Numbered from the stretch's first letter, positions 17,502 through 27,048 are shown. The stretch is DNA of 64,000 nucleotides from Oleiharenicola lentus (GCF_004118375.1 NZ_SDHX01000002.1:857001-921000); one strand, 5' to 3'. The notes: generated by a model from the letters alone, not told the origin. Numbers and translations: made by a program.

Positions 17502-18359
17502 TCACCACCAGCCGTTGTTAGCCGCAGCGAGCACTTCCTCGAGTGGGGGCAGCTCAGGAATCCAGCCGCGCTCCCATTCGAGGCAGACGACCCCGGAGAA
17601 TCCATCCCGCGTCAGCAGCGTCCGCAACTCGGACATCGGAAACTCACCGAACCCCGGCAGCACGTAACGAAATTCGCGGCCCATGATCGCCACGCTGTCC
17701 TTCACGTGCACATGTGCTGTGTGGCGGCTGATCGCCGCCCAAGTCGTCGCCAGCGACTCGCCCCCGCGTTTCCACGTGTGATGCGCATCCCACAGCAGCC
17801 GGCAGCGCGGCTCCGCCGCAAGCAACCGGCTCAGCGGCGCCGCCCGCAGCAGGGAATCGTGCGTCTCCACGATCAGATCGACGTGCAGAGCCCCGCGATC
17901 GCGCCACTCGTGCCACCAGCGGAGCGTGCGCAACGCGGTGCCCAGTTCCTCGTCGTCGGCCCGCGCGCCACCGTCGAAGACCCGCAGGAACGGCACCTCG
18001 CACGCTTCGGCGAAGACGGCGTGCGCCAGCAATTTTTCGCGCTCCTCCGCAGTGTGGCCGATCAGGTGAAATGACGTGTCGAGGACCGCGACCGACGCAC
18101 CAAGCGAGCGGATGCGCGCCGCGAGCGCAGCCGGACCGAGGCCTTGCTGCGCCCAGAGCGCCGGCAAATCGACCGCGCCCTGCAGCATCCGGAGCTCGAT
18201 CGCATCCACGCCGAAGCGCCGCGCGAGCGCCCATGCCTCCGGCAAACCAAGCGCCGGACATCCCAGCGTGGAGAAGCCGCGCCGATACGTGCGCGCGACG
18301 TGCGAGGCGAAAACCGCGTGACGTGCAGCCAAGAAGAAGCGGGGCGGCGATTCAGGCAC
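17502..18359 (-). CDS. Sugar phosphate isomerase/epimerase family TIM-barrel protein
   Basis: A 285-residue protein of the xylose-isomerase-like TIM-barrel family. Typical features are a metal-ligand Glu in LIVETHDSL, Asp-His in LLWDAHHTWKRG, His residues in HTAHVHVKDSV and a C-terminal Glu in VVCLEWERGW. Such proteins isomerise or epimerise sugars or sugar acids. It starts at GTG three bases after the stop of the SGNH esterase gene, so it is the last gene of the leftward operon. The substrate is unknown. Confidence 0.77.
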   Translation of the reverse strand: MPESPPRFFLAARHAVFASHVARTYRRGFSTLGCPALGLPEAWALARRFGVDAIELRMLQGAVDLPALWAQQGLGPAALAARIRSLGASVAVLDTSFHLIGHTAEEREKLLAHAVFAEACEVPFLRVFDGGARADDEELGTALRTLRWWHEWRDRGALHVDLIVETHDSLLRAAPLSRLLAAEPRCRLLWDAHHTWKRGGESLATTWAAISRHTAHVHVKDSVAIMGREFRYVLPGFGEFPMSELRTLLTRDGFSGVVCLEWERGWIPELPPLEEVLAAANNGWW

Positions 18360-18362
18360 GGC

Positions 18363-19022
18363 TCAGATCCCCACGGCGGCGAGCCAGGCCTGCGCCATCA
18401 ATTCGTGGCCGAGCGGCGACGGATGGACGCCGTCCGGCGCCAGCTCAGCGGCCGTGTATTCCGCGAGCGCGGCATCGAAGCACGTCTGATAGGCGACAAA
18501 GGCGGCGCCAAATTCCTGCGCGAGCCGGCGCACGACGACGCTGCGTTCACGCAACTCCGGCATCCATTCGGCCGCGAACTCGCCACCGGGCAGGGCAAAG
18601 GGCTCGCCGAGCACCAGCCGGCACTGCGGACGCGCCGCGCGCACATCGCGCAGGAGCAGACGGTAAATCTCCTCGTAGCGCGCGACACTGACGCCGTTGT
18701 GATGGTTGTAGGCGTGCCAAGTGTCATTCACCCCGACTAGCACGCTGACAAGATCGGGTTGCAGATGGAGCGTATCGCGCGGCCAGCGCGCCAGCAGATC
18801 GACGACGCGATCTCCGCTCACGCCGCGATTGACCAGCCGCCAACCCGCGCGCGGATGCCGGCCGAGCAGCACGCCCGCAATCCGCGTCACGTAGCCCGCG
18901 CCCAGCCCCGCCGCGTCGTTCGGCGCGGGACGGTTGCGGTCGCGACCGGCATCGGTGATCGAGTCGCCCTGGAACAGGAGCAGCGGAGCGGTGGGTAGCG
19001 ATGCTGCAGCGGGAGAAGTCAT
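18363..19022 (-). CDS. SGNH/GDSL hydrolase
   Basis: A 219-residue esterase from the ATG at 19022; the longer frame upstream overlaps the GH27 gene and has poor composition. The SGNH blocks are present: LLFQGDSITDAG (Ser, block I), NRGVSGDRVVDL (Gly, block II), VSVLVGVNDTWH (Asn, block III) and APDGVHPSPLGH (Asp and His, block V). No signal peptide is visible, so it may act in the cytoplasm on acetylated sugars or oligosaccharides. It lies between the GH27 and the isomerase genes in one operon. Confidence 0.82.
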   Translation of the reverse strand: MTSPAAASLPTAPLLLFQGDSITDAGRDRNRPAPNDAAGLGAGYVTRIAGVLLGRHPRAGWRLVNRGVSGDRVVDLLARWPRDTLHLQPDLVSVLVGVNDTWHAYNHHNGVSVARYEEIYRLLLRDVRAARPQCRLVLGEPFALPGGEFAAEWMPELRERSVVVRRLAQEFGAAFVAYQTCFDAALAEYTAAELAPDGVHPSPLGHELMAQAWLAAVGI

Positions 19023-19045
19023 GACGCGGTCGCCAGCAGGGCGGT

Positions 19046-20251
19046 TCAGGGTTGGAGCGGTTTCAAACGCAGCAGGGCGACGTCGTGCGATTCGAGGTGG
19101 AAAACCGAGGGCTGGCGCGTGTCGCCCGCCGCCTTGCCGGTCCACACGTCGGTGATGGTGTATTGCCCGGTGACGGTCCAAAAGCGACCCCACTCGACGG
19201 TGAGGTCAGCAGCGACGGCGCCGGTGTTGAGCACGCAGGCGGCGAGTTCGCCGTTGGAGAGTTCCTTGATCCAGACCTCGATGTTTTTCTCGGGCTCGGA
19301 GAGCGCGCGGTAGCCTTGCTTGCCGAGCGGATCCTGGTCGATGGCGAGAGCGCCCTTGTGCGTGAGGAGTGCGGTGATCTCCGGCTTCTGGGCGCGGACA
19401 TCGTTGCCGGCGATGAGCGGCGCGGCGACCATGCACCAGAGCGCGAAATGCGCGCGCGATTCGGCGTAGGTCAGGCCTGGGTTGCCGACTTCGAGCATGT
19501 CGGGGTCATTCCAGCCGTCGGGGCCGGCGAATTTGTTGATGCCGTTGTCGCCGTTGGTGCGGATGTTGTTGTATTGACTGTCGAGCGTGCGCTTCCAGCC
19601 GGAGCTGCCAAGCGAGGTGCCGTTGTAGGAATCGTAGATGTCCCACGTCGTGCGCCAGAGATGGCCGATCTCCGCGCCCCATTCCCAGGGTTTGTTCTCA
19701 CCCCATTCGCAGATGGCCAGCACGACGGGGCGGCCCGCGGCGTAAAGCGCGTCGCGCATGCGCATGTAGGCGTCCTTCGGGTCGGCAGTGCCGTGGTTGC
19801 ACCAGTCGTATTTCAGGTAATCGACGCCCCATGAGGCGAAGAGCCGCGCGTCCTGAAACTCGTGGCCCCAGCTGCCGGGATAATCCGCGCAAGTGCGCGG
19901 GCCGGCGTCGGAGTAGATGCCGAACTTGAAGCCGCGCGCGTGCAGGTAATCGCCCAGCGCTTTCATGCCACTGGGGAATTTCACCGGATCGGGCACGAGG
20001 TTGCCGTTGGCGTCGCGTTGTTTCATCGACCAGGTGTCGTCGATGACAATGTAGACGTAGCCCGCATCGCGCATGCCGTTGGCGACCATCGCATCGGCAG
20101 TCTGCTTGATAAGGTCCTCGTTGATCTTCTCCTCGAAGTTATTCCAGGAGTTCCAACCCATGGGCGGAGTGAGCGCGAGGCCCTTGAATTTCTGGGCGAT
20201 CGCCGGAGTGAGCGCGCCGAGCGCGAGCAGGATCAGGAGGATTTTTTTCAT
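19046..20251 (-). CDS. Secreted GH27 alpha-galactosidase
   Basis: A 401-residue protein with a signal peptide (KKILLILLALGALTPAIA). The GH27 signature is clear: LTPPMGWNSWNNF, VYIVIDDTWS, FKFGIYSDAGPRTCADYPGS and the nucleophile region VDYLKYDWCNHG. An acidic WRTTWDIYDSYNG segment follows. A C-terminal beta-sandwich closes the protein. The family removes terminal alpha-galactose, sometimes alpha-N-acetylgalactosamine or beta-L-arabinopyranose. It follows the amidohydrolase gene by 13 bases in the same operon. Confidence 0.88.
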   Translation of the reverse strand: MKKILLILLALGALTPAIAQKFKGLALTPPMGWNSWNNFEEKINEDLIKQTADAMVANGMRDAGYVYIVIDDTWSMKQRDANGNLVPDPVKFPSGMKALGDYLHARGFKFGIYSDAGPRTCADYPGSWGHEFQDARLFASWGVDYLKYDWCNHGTADPKDAYMRMRDALYAAGRPVVLAICEWGENKPWEWGAEIGHLWRTTWDIYDSYNGTSLGSSGWKRTLDSQYNNIRTNGDNGINKFAGPDGWNDPDMLEVGNPGLTYAESRAHFALWCMVAAPLIAGNDVRAQKPEITALLTHKGALAIDQDPLGKQGYRALSEPEKNIEVWIKELSNGELAACVLNTGAVAADLTVEWGRFWTVTGQYTITDVWTGKAAGDTRQPSVFHLESHDVALLRLKPLQP

Positions 20252-20264
20252 AGGGTAAAGGGCG

Positions 20265-21392
20265 TCAGGGTTTCGCGGGCGGCGCTGGGTAGTTGGCCGG
20301 CTGGAGTCGGTGCATGAGCTCGAGCGCGTTCGTGCGGTAGAGTTTCTCGAGCGTCTCCCGGCGCAGGCCGAAGCCGGAGAGATTCCACACGTAACAGAAC
20401 TGATCGACGCCGTAGAAATGCTCGTCGGTCGTCTCCAGGATGCGGAACGTCATCTGATACATCTCGGGCGTCAGCTCCATGTCGGTGCCGTAGAAGAGCC
20501 GGTCGCGATGCTTCTCGATGAACGCCGCCGCCGTGCGCGGGATCGCCGCCGTCTCCGCGAGCCGGCCCGCGAGGTCGGCATAGAGATTCGGATAACGGGC
20601 CAGCAGACCGTCGAGTCGCGTGAGATCGTAATCGAGGTTCGCCAGATGGCAGGCGATGATGGTCGTGCGCGGATGGCGGCGCAGCGTCTCCTCAAGCTGG
20701 CCGATCATGCCGTTCAAGTCGATGCGTTCGGGCTCGGAGCCGATCTTCCAGATCGCGGCGTTGGGGATGCCCTCGTTTTTCTCGTCGAGCGGATGATACA
20801 TCCAGATCGGATCAGCCACGTGCAGATTCACCGGCAGGCCGAGTTCCGCACATTTCTCCCAGAGGGGATCGAGCCGCGGGTCCGCGGGATGCACGGGCTT
20901 CGGCAGCGGACGGCCCGGGATGGCGCGCACGAGGCCGAGGCCTTTGTCGCTTTCCTCGCCGACGCCGCGCGCGCCCATGCGCATGCAGCGTTCGAGTTCC
21001 GCCGCCGCCGCCGGGCCGTAGCCAGGCTCCTCGATTCCGGTGTAATCGAAACCGCACCACAGCTCGAAGCGGTTCTTGAACGGCGCAAAGCGAGCGACCA
21101 GCGCATCGAACGCCGGGCCGCTTTCGCCCGTGAGCACGATGGTGCGCTCGATGTTGGCCTCGTCCATCAGCTGCACCCAGCGGCGGATTTCCGCGTCGTT
21201 TTGCACGAAGAACGAATGCGAGTGCATGTCGATCACCGGCACGGCGGCGCGGCGCACCAACGTCTGCTGGATGCGGTAGAGCGACACCGGATGATAGTTT
21301 TTCAGCAGCAAGCGGTCGAACTCCGGCTCGGCACCGAACGACGCTCCGGCGAGGAAAACGCCGGCAAGGAGAGTGAGAAGGGGCTTGTTCAT
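20265..21392 (-). CDS. Secreted amidohydrolase-2 family protein
   Basis: A 375-residue protein with a signal peptide (KPLLTLLAGVFLAGASFG). It has the metal-dependent TIM-barrel hydrolase layout: VIDMHSHSFF (His-x-His), LGLPVNLHVADP, TTIIACHLANLD and RLFYGTDMEL (Asp near the C-terminus). The COG2159 family includes decarboxylases and lactonases, so the substrate is open. It is the first gene of the sub-operon 21392-17502, and a copy of the shared operator-like site lies 110 bases upstream, suggesting its own promoter. Confidence 0.75.
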   Translation of the reverse strand: MNKPLLTLLAGVFLAGASFGAEPEFDRLLLKNYHPVSLYRIQQTLVRRAAVPVIDMHSHSFFVQNDAEIRRWVQLMDEANIERTIVLTGESGPAFDALVARFAPFKNRFELWCGFDYTGIEEPGYGPAAAAELERCMRMGARGVGEESDKGLGLVRAIPGRPLPKPVHPADPRLDPLWEKCAELGLPVNLHVADPIWMYHPLDEKNEGIPNAAIWKIGSEPERIDLNGMIGQLEETLRRHPRTTIIACHLANLDYDLTRLDGLLARYPNLYADLAGRLAETAAIPRTAAAFIEKHRDRLFYGTDMELTPEMYQMTFRILETTDEHFYGVDQFCYVWNLSGFGLRRETLEKLYRTNALELMHRLQPANYPAPPAKP

Positions 21393-21501
21393 CGCGAAAG
21401 GCGGGGTGACGGCGGGGCGACGCGAGACCGGCTCGCCGCGTGCACGCAGAATGATTTCCGGAGGCTGGGGGTGGCAAAAGCGTTCAGGGGGCTTTTTGTT
21501 T

Positions 21502-21511
21502 GGCAGTAAAC
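21502..21511 (-). promoter_or_regulatory. Shared operator-like site (GTTTACTGCC on minus strand)
   Basis: Reads GTTTACTGCC toward the amidohydrolase gene, about 110 bases before its start. It is flanked on the given strand by GGCTTTTT, as is the copy at 27145, so the similarity between these two extends beyond the core. Confidence 0.5.
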
Positions 21512-21522
21512 CGGTCCGTGGC

Positions 21523-22434
21523 TCACACCGCGCCCCACAACGGCGCGGGATAACGTCCGGTCCGGATCAGTTCGCTGATCGCCGTCTGCGCCGCGGCCAG
21601 ATCCTGCCGATACGTGAGCCCGAACCACGCCTCGGGACTGCGCAGCAACTCGATACGTGCGGCTCCGCGCTCGTTCAAGGCACTGAGCGTAGTCGGAAGA
21701 TAAAACTCGGCCTTCGGGTCGGCGCCACGCGTCCGCAGAAACTCCGCCAGCATCGTTTCGATCTGCCCAAACACCGCCGGCGTGAAGCCCCAGAAGTTCA
21801 TCGACACGATCTCGTCGCCGGTCAGCCGCTGCACTGCGCCCGCGGCATCCACATAGCGCGCGCCACCGGCGGCGGCTTCGATGTTCGTGATCTCGGTGAT
21901 TTGCTGCAGACGGTCATCTGCGCCGACCCGGCAAACGCCACGACTGACCGCGCCGTGCTCGGACAGCGTCTGGCGCAGTTGATAGCCGACCAGCGCATAA
22001 CCCGAACCCGGCCGCGTAAAATGCCCCGCCAGCACCCGATAGCCCGCGGCACCGTAGAAATCGTCGGCGTTGATCACCGCGAAGGGACGCGAGACCGCCT
22101 TCCGCGCCACCCAGACCGCGTGCGCCGTGCCCCAAGGTTTCGCGCGCGCGGCAAACGCGGCGGACGATACCGGAACATCGGCGAGATCCTGAAAAACGTA
22201 GTCCACCGCGATGCGCCGCTCGAGGCGGCGGCCGATGGTGGCGCGGAACTCGTCCTCGATTTCCCTCCGGATGACGAACACCACGCGATCGAAGCCCGCG
22301 CGCAACGCATCGAACACCGAGTATTCGATGATCAGTTCGCCCGCCGGACCGACGGGCTGCACCTGCTTGAGTCCGCCGAAGCGGCTGCCCATCCCCGCAG
22401 CGAGGATGACGAGATCGAAGGATTTGCTGTCCAT
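21523..22434 (-). CDS. Sugar-phosphate nucleotidyltransferase family protein
   Basis: A 303-residue protein from the ATG at 22434. The pyrophosphorylase signature is near the N-terminus (LVILAAGMGSRFGGLKQVQP), with the UTP/sugar site in FAVINADDFYG (Asp-Asp). These enzymes make NDP-sugars from sugar-1-phosphates. The kinase gene two positions upstream resembles NahK, which produces N-acetylhexosamine-1-phosphate, so the two could form a salvage route from free sugar to UDP-sugar. That pathway link is inference. Confidence 0.8.
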   Translation of the reverse strand: MDSKSFDLVILAAGMGSRFGGLKQVQPVGPAGELIIEYSVFDALRAGFDRVVFVIRREIEDEFRATIGRRLERRIAVDYVFQDLADVPVSSAAFAARAKPWGTAHAVWVARKAVSRPFAVINADDFYGAAGYRVLAGHFTRPGSGYALVGYQLRQTLSEHGAVSRGVCRVGADDRLQQITEITNIEAAAGGARYVDAAGAVQRLTGDEIVSMNFWGFTPAVFGQIETMLAEFLRTRGADPKAEFYLPTTLSALNERGAARIELLRSPEAWFGLTYRQDLAAAQTAISELIRTGRYPAPLWGAV

Positions 22435-22459
22435 AGAAATTCCGTTCTGCGCGTGCGCC

Positions 22460-23671
22460 TCACTTGAACCAGTCGAGCGGCACGGCCCGCGCCATCGCGG
22501 CGTAGCCGGCGTCGTTGGCGTGGAGATGATCGCCGGAATCGTATTCCGCGCGCAGCCGCTCGGGATGCGTCGGATCGCGAATGATCTGATCGAAGTCCAC
22601 GACTCCATCGAAGCAGGTGCTGGCGCGGATCCAGGCATTCAGCGCCTGACGCTGCGCCTCCTTCTCCGCGGAGAAATAGCCCGCCCCGGAAAACGGCAGC
22701 AACGTGCCGACATAAACCTTGAGGCCGCGCTCGTGGCCACGCGCCGCGATCTGCTGCAAGGCGGCGATCAAGGCACCGACGCGTGCCGGATCGACGGCGT
22801 GTGTGCCGATGTCGTTGGTGCCCTCCAGCACCAGCAGCGCCGACACTCCGGGGGCGGCGAAGACATCGCGCTCCAGACGCGCGAGTGCGTTTTCCCCATC
22901 GGACAACCAGCGCGCGGGATCGGTCAGCAGGCAATTGCCGCTGATACCCGCGTTCACCACCCCGCGCCCCCGACCGGCCGCATTCAACCGATCCGCGAAT
23001 TGGTCCGGCCAGCGGCGATTCGCATCGAAGGTCGAGCACGCGCCGTCGGTCAGCGAATCGCCAAGCAGCACGATGGCCGAAGCGCGCGCCGGAGCGCGCA
23101 CGCTGAGACCGGAGAGAAAAACCCAGCCGGTAACCTTGCGCGCATCGTCCGGAAAAATTTCCGCTGCGGTCCGGTCGCCGCGCACCGCGTAAACGGCCTG
23201 CAGTGTATCGTAGTGCACGCCGCCCCCGAACGACCGACCGGCCACGTGGAGGCTGACCAGCAGCTCCGCACCGGCCGGCGCCGTGAGCAGGATCGGATCG
23301 CTGAGCACGCGCGCGTTGGGCGTGAGCGTGATTGCGGTCCGCCCACCGAACGTCACCACGCGATCCGATCCAGGCAGCAATCGGCTCCCGCGGTCGCGAC
23401 GCGCGAGATGCACGGCGTCGAGCGTCACCGGCTCCGGATTGTAGGCGTTGGACAGGCACAGGCGGAATTCTTCACCGCCGAGCGAAATGCGCACCGCCTG
23501 CCGCAGCGTTTCGTCATGGAACAGGAAGCCCTCCTTCTGCATTTCCGCCGCGCTCCCGAGTCGCAGCCCGGGACTCGTGCCCCAAGTGCCGACCCAGTGT
23601 GTCGCCGCGCGCACCGAGCCGCTCAACGTCGGAGCCAGCCACACCAGCACGAGAAGAAGCCGGATTTTCAT
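22460..23671 (-). CDS. Secreted SGNH/GDSL hydrolase with N-terminal beta domain
   Basis: A 403-residue protein with a signal peptide (MKIRLLLVLVWLAPTLSGSV). Residues 25-200 form a beta-rich domain beginning THWVGTWGTSP, usual in larger SGNH esterases. The catalytic blocks are IVLLGDSLTDGACST (Ser), VVNAGISGNCLL (Gly), LLVLEGTNDIG (Asn) and SGDHLHANDAGY (Asp/His). It probably removes acyl groups from glycans outside the cytoplasm. It lies 13 bases downstream of the kinase gene. Confidence 0.85.
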   Translation of the reverse strand: MKIRLLLVLVWLAPTLSGSVRAATHWVGTWGTSPGLRLGSAAEMQKEGFLFHDETLRQAVRISLGGEEFRLCLSNAYNPEPVTLDAVHLARRDRGSRLLPGSDRVVTFGGRTAITLTPNARVLSDPILLTAPAGAELLVSLHVAGRSFGGGVHYDTLQAVYAVRGDRTAAEIFPDDARKVTGWVFLSGLSVRAPARASAIVLLGDSLTDGACSTFDANRRWPDQFADRLNAAGRGRGVVNAGISGNCLLTDPARWLSDGENALARLERDVFAAPGVSALLVLEGTNDIGTHAVDPARVGALIAALQQIAARGHERGLKVYVGTLLPFSGAGYFSAEKEAQRQALNAWIRASTCFDGVVDFDQIIRDPTHPERLRAEYDSGDHLHANDAGYAAMARAVPLDWFK

Positions 23672-23684
23672 CGCGAAAACGCGC

Positions 23685-24806
23685 TCAGCGTCCGGGGCGC
23701 ATTTTATCCACCACGGTCTGCATTGCCGCCTCCTGTTCCTCGATGCTGCGCACGAGCGCGAACTGGTTGCGGCAACGATCGAGATTGTGGCGCGGGTGCT
23801 TCGTCTTGAAGTAAACGTCGCCCTCGAGAAAGTCGGTCAGGAAGCGGATGCCGATCTCGAACGTGATGAGTCGGCCCGAGAACGCGAGGTGCGCGCGCTC
23901 CGTCGGATTGAGAAACGCACCGGCCGCCGAGAGGTAGCCCGAGACCAGACCCTCGAAAATTTCCATGCGCATCCGGACGTTGCGCGGCTCGGGATCGTCC
24001 TCCGCCGTGGAGTTGGTCGCCGAGCGCACCATGTCACCGAAATCGTAGAGCGCGAGGCCGGGCATCACGGTGTCGAGATCGATCACGCACAGCGCGCGTC
24101 CGGTCGCGTCGTCGAGCATGACGTTATTGAATTTCGTGTCGTTGTGCGTGATGCGCTCCGGCATCTGTCCCGCCGCGTGCAACGCCAGCAGCCGGCCCAC
24201 GATCGGCTCGCGCGCGAGCGCGAACTCGATTTCTGCGGCGGCGGCCGCAGCGCGACCGTGCGGATTCCGCTCAACGGCGGCGCGCAGCGTGGCGAAGCGC
24301 CTAGGCGTGTCGTGAAAATGAGGAATCGTCTCGCGCAACCGCTCGCCGGGGAGATCGACGAGCAGATGCTGGAATTGTCCCACTGCCGCCGCGGCTTCAC
24401 TCGCCTGGTGCGCGTCGCGCACGAGGTCGTAGGTCGCCGCCTTCTCGATGAAGAGATAGCAGCGCCAGTAAGCACCCGCAGCATCCCGGTGATAGGGCTC
24501 ACCGGTGCGGGCCGGCAGGAGTGTCAGCGCCCGGCGCGCACCGTCCTCGCCTGCGGCGGTGCGACGTGCAGTGTGCGCGGTCACGCGCTGGATGTTGTCC
24601 ATCAGCGCGGGCACGTTCTTGAAGATCCGGTGATTCACGCGCTGCAGAATGTAGCGCACGGTGGTGCCCGCCTGGTCGAAGGTGACGGCGAAGGTGTCGT
24701 TGATGTGGCCGCTGCCGTAAAGTGCGCCCGAGACGAATTTCCCGTGGAGCGGGAACGCGGCGGAGACGGCAGCAAGTTCGACGAGAGAGGCGTTGCGATC
24801 AGACAT
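23685..24806 (-). CDS. APH-family kinase, N-acetylhexosamine 1-kinase (NahK)-like
   Basis: A 373-residue protein from the ATG at 24806. It has the aminoglycoside-phosphotransferase fold: LYGSGHINDTFAV (nucleotide loop), YILQRVNHRIFKNV, catalytic loop ITHNDTKFNNVML (Asp and Asn) and CVIDLDTVMPG (metal-binding Asp). The sequence GHINDTF...QRVN is characteristic of the NahK-like branch that phosphorylates GlcNAc or GalNAc at C1. The nucleotidyltransferase encoded nearby fits a kinase plus pyrophosphorylase route. Exact substrate is not certain. Confidence 0.78.
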   Translation of the reverse strand: MSDRNASLVELAAVSAAFPLHGKFVSGALYGSGHINDTFAVTFDQAGTTVRYILQRVNHRIFKNVPALMDNIQRVTAHTARRTAAGEDGARRALTLLPARTGEPYHRDAAGAYWRCYLFIEKAATYDLVRDAHQASEAAAAVGQFQHLLVDLPGERLRETIPHFHDTPRRFATLRAAVERNPHGRAAAAAAEIEFALAREPIVGRLLALHAAGQMPERITHNDTKFNNVMLDDATGRALCVIDLDTVMPGLALYDFGDMVRSATNSTAEDDPEPRNVRMRMEIFEGLVSGYLSAAGAFLNPTERAHLAFSGRLITFEIGIRFLTDFLEGDVYFKTKHPRHNLDRCRNQFALVRSIEEQEAAMQTVVDKMRPGR

Positions 24807-24844
24807 GGTGCGAAGGGTTGGAAAACGAGGGCGCGGCGCGCGGT

Positions 24845-25762
24845 TTACGGGGCTTTCGTCTGGGCGGGCGGCGCCGTCGGCTCGGGAGTGAGGGCCATGA
24901 TCAGGGTCGCGATCAGGGCGGCGGCGATGCCGACGAGGTTCACCCAGTTCGGCACGGTGCGATAAAGCAGCAGCGACAGAAAAACCGTCATGACCGGCGC
25001 ACCGGCGTTGATCAGCGGCGCGACCACCATCGCCTTGCCGTAGCGGAAGGCATAGACGAGCAGCAGCGCACCGATGGAGTTTAGGCTTTGAATGCCGACG
25101 GCTGCCCAGAAACCACTCAGCCCCCAATTGATAGGCTGGTGTCCATCGACCATCCGACACGCCACAGGCAGGAACGGGAGACTGCCCACGACCATGTAGA
25201 AGAAAATGCTTTCGGCACTCATTCGACGGTTGGCGTGCGAAATCACGTAGCCCTGCACACCCCACGTCAGGAAGACGAACAGGGTGAGCAACAGCCAGCC
25301 GGCGCCGCTCGCCCCGCCCGCGGGCGGTGTGTAAGCTAGCAACGCGCCGGCCACGAGCGACAACCCGATGCCGACCCAGTCCTTGCGCGCCACGCGCTCA
25401 CGCAGGAGCAGAAACGCCAGGGCCACCGTCACGACCGGCGAGAGCGAGACGATCGGGAAAACCAGATAAGCCGGCGCAAGCCGCAGCACTTTGAACAACA
25501 CCAGTTGTCCGCTCGCCCCGAGCACGCCGGCCAGCAGGCCCAGCGTCACGGAAACCGCATCGCGCTCGACCTTCCAACCCGCGCGCCACAGCGCGAAAAG
25601 CGCAGGCGGAAGCAGCGTAAAGGTCCACACGATGTAGCCCAACGCCTCCGGAAACCCGGCGCGCGCCGTCGTGTCGATCAACGCGCCCCAGACGCCCCAC
25701 GCCGCCATGGTCAGCACCGCATAGTAGAACCACCAACGCGAAGGATTTGCCGCAGCATTCAT
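24845..25762 (-). CDS. EamA/DMT-family transporter
   Basis: A 305-residue membrane protein with about ten hydrophobic segments and the internal duplication of EamA proteins. Typical stretches are YAVLTMAAWGVWGALID near the N-terminus and LAPAYLVFPIVSLSPVVTVA after the fourth segment. A second LNSIGALLLVYAFRYGKAMV half repeats the pattern. It likely moves a small metabolite or monosaccharide across the inner membrane. It is in the leftward operon between the GNAT and kinase genes. Confidence 0.85.
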   Translation of the reverse strand: MNAAANPSRWWFYYAVLTMAAWGVWGALIDTTARAGFPEALGYIVWTFTLLPPALFALWRAGWKVERDAVSVTLGLLAGVLGASGQLVLFKVLRLAPAYLVFPIVSLSPVVTVALAFLLLRERVARKDWVGIGLSLVAGALLAYTPPAGGASGAGWLLLTLFVFLTWGVQGYVISHANRRMSAESIFFYMVVGSLPFLPVACRMVDGHQPINWGLSGFWAAVGIQSLNSIGALLLVYAFRYGKAMVVAPLINAGAPVMTVFLSLLLYRTVPNWVNLVGIAAALIATLIMALTPEPTAPPAQTKAP

Positions 25763-25777
25763 GGCATGCGATTCGGG

Positions 25778-26965
25778 TCAGGAGTTCCGGGCGCGTCCTG
25801 CACCGCTCAGCGCGGCGGAGAGCGCACGGGCTTTCTGGCGGTCCGGCACGCGCGCGGGCCGGAGCACCGCCCCGGCGGCCTCGGTCTCGACACGTTGCCG
25901 CACCGCCTGCACCAGCTCACGCACGAGAGCCCTGCGCCGGCGCAACAGGCCGGGCACGCAGTAGAAATCGACTTCGTAGGCCCGACGCGCGGGCACACGG
26001 CGCGCCGCGCAGACCGCAACCAAGCCCAAGCGCGAATCGCGCAGGACCACGCTGAGGTCTTCCGGCGGACTGCCGCCGGCCAGCGCCGGACGGATCTGCA
26101 CGACGAACTCGCGTTCGCACTCCGGTCCGTCGAACACGCGCCAAGGCACCAGTCGTCCGGTGAAATCCTGCGGCGGGTGCAGATTCAGCAGCAGGAAAAG
26201 ACCGCCGAGATCGCCGGCCCGCACGCGATCGATCTTCAATCTCCCGAGGGGCGCGGCATACTGCGTCCGCAAGGCCGTCAACAGCCGCGCCTGCTCTCGC
26301 CGGAGCCGCGCCCTGGCTTGTTCACTCGGAGCCGCGGTGGAGTTCAGCTTTTGCCCGAGCGAGAAAATCCGGGCATTGATCACCATGATCCAGCCGGTCG
26401 AATCGGTCCCGCGCCTCTCTCGCAGCACCACATAGCCGATGCGCTCATACATGCCATAGGCGGCACGCTCACCCTGCTTGGAACGGAAAAGCCGGTCGTC
26501 GGTCTCGAGCACGACGAACGGCACGCCCGCCGCCAACGCCGCGCCGGTCACCGCCTCGGTCACGAGCGTGCCCAAGCCGTAACCGCCCCACCCTTGCGCC
26601 GCGCGCACGTGGGCCAGCAATCCCGCGCCGGCCTCGCCGGCGGAGCTGAATACCGAAGCGTGCGCCACGAGGCGGCCGCTTTTCTTTTCCGTCACGAGCG
26701 CGAACGCCGCACGCGATTCGCCGTAGAGCCCGAGATACTCATTCAGGATCGTGCCGGTCCAATCGACACCCTTCTGGACCAGCAGATCTTTCACGACTTC
26801 CTCGAGCACCGAAAGCGCGGTGCGTCCGGTGGCCAGCGCAGCGGACTCGAGCACCGCGACGCCGCACCCGACATGGAGCGCGCCCTCAAAAAGCTGTCGG
26901 GTCTGGTGGTGGCGCAGGCGCACGGGGCGGGAACTCGATCTCACAGAAGGTGACTGGCAGGACAT
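25778..26965 (-). CDS. GNAT-family acetyltransferase-like protein
   Basis: A 395-residue protein from the ATG at 26965 (MSCQSPSVRSSSRPVRLRHH). The acetyl-CoA binding motif A is recognisable: AQGWGGYGLGTLVTEAV, followed by PFVVLETDDRLF and AAYGMYERIGYV. The C-terminal 150 residues are not recognised. It leads the leftward operon, with two copies of the shared operator-like site in the upstream region. A role in acetylating a sugar or amine from this pathway is possible but unproved. Confidence 0.6.
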   Translation of the reverse strand: MSCQSPSVRSSSRPVRLRHHQTRQLFEGALHVGCGVAVLESAALATGRTALSVLEEVVKDLLVQKGVDWTGTILNEYLGLYGESRAAFALVTEKKSGRLVAHASVFSSAGEAGAGLLAHVRAAQGWGGYGLGTLVTEAVTGAALAAGVPFVVLETDDRLFRSKQGERAAYGMYERIGYVVLRERRGTDSTGWIMVINARIFSLGQKLNSTAAPSEQARARLRREQARLLTALRTQYAAPLGRLKIDRVRAGDLGGLFLLLNLHPPQDFTGRLVPWRVFDGPECEREFVVQIRPALAGGSPPEDLSVVLRDSRLGLVAVCAARRVPARRAYEVDFYCVPGLLRRRRALVRELVQAVRQRVETEAAGAVLRPARVPDRQKARALSAALSGAGRARNS

Positions 26966-27048
26966 GGGGAAACGACCGACGAGGTCTTTCGCCACCTCAT
27001 GAAACCAAAGCCGGAGACTGTCGAGCTGCCGGCCTGCAGATATGGCTT

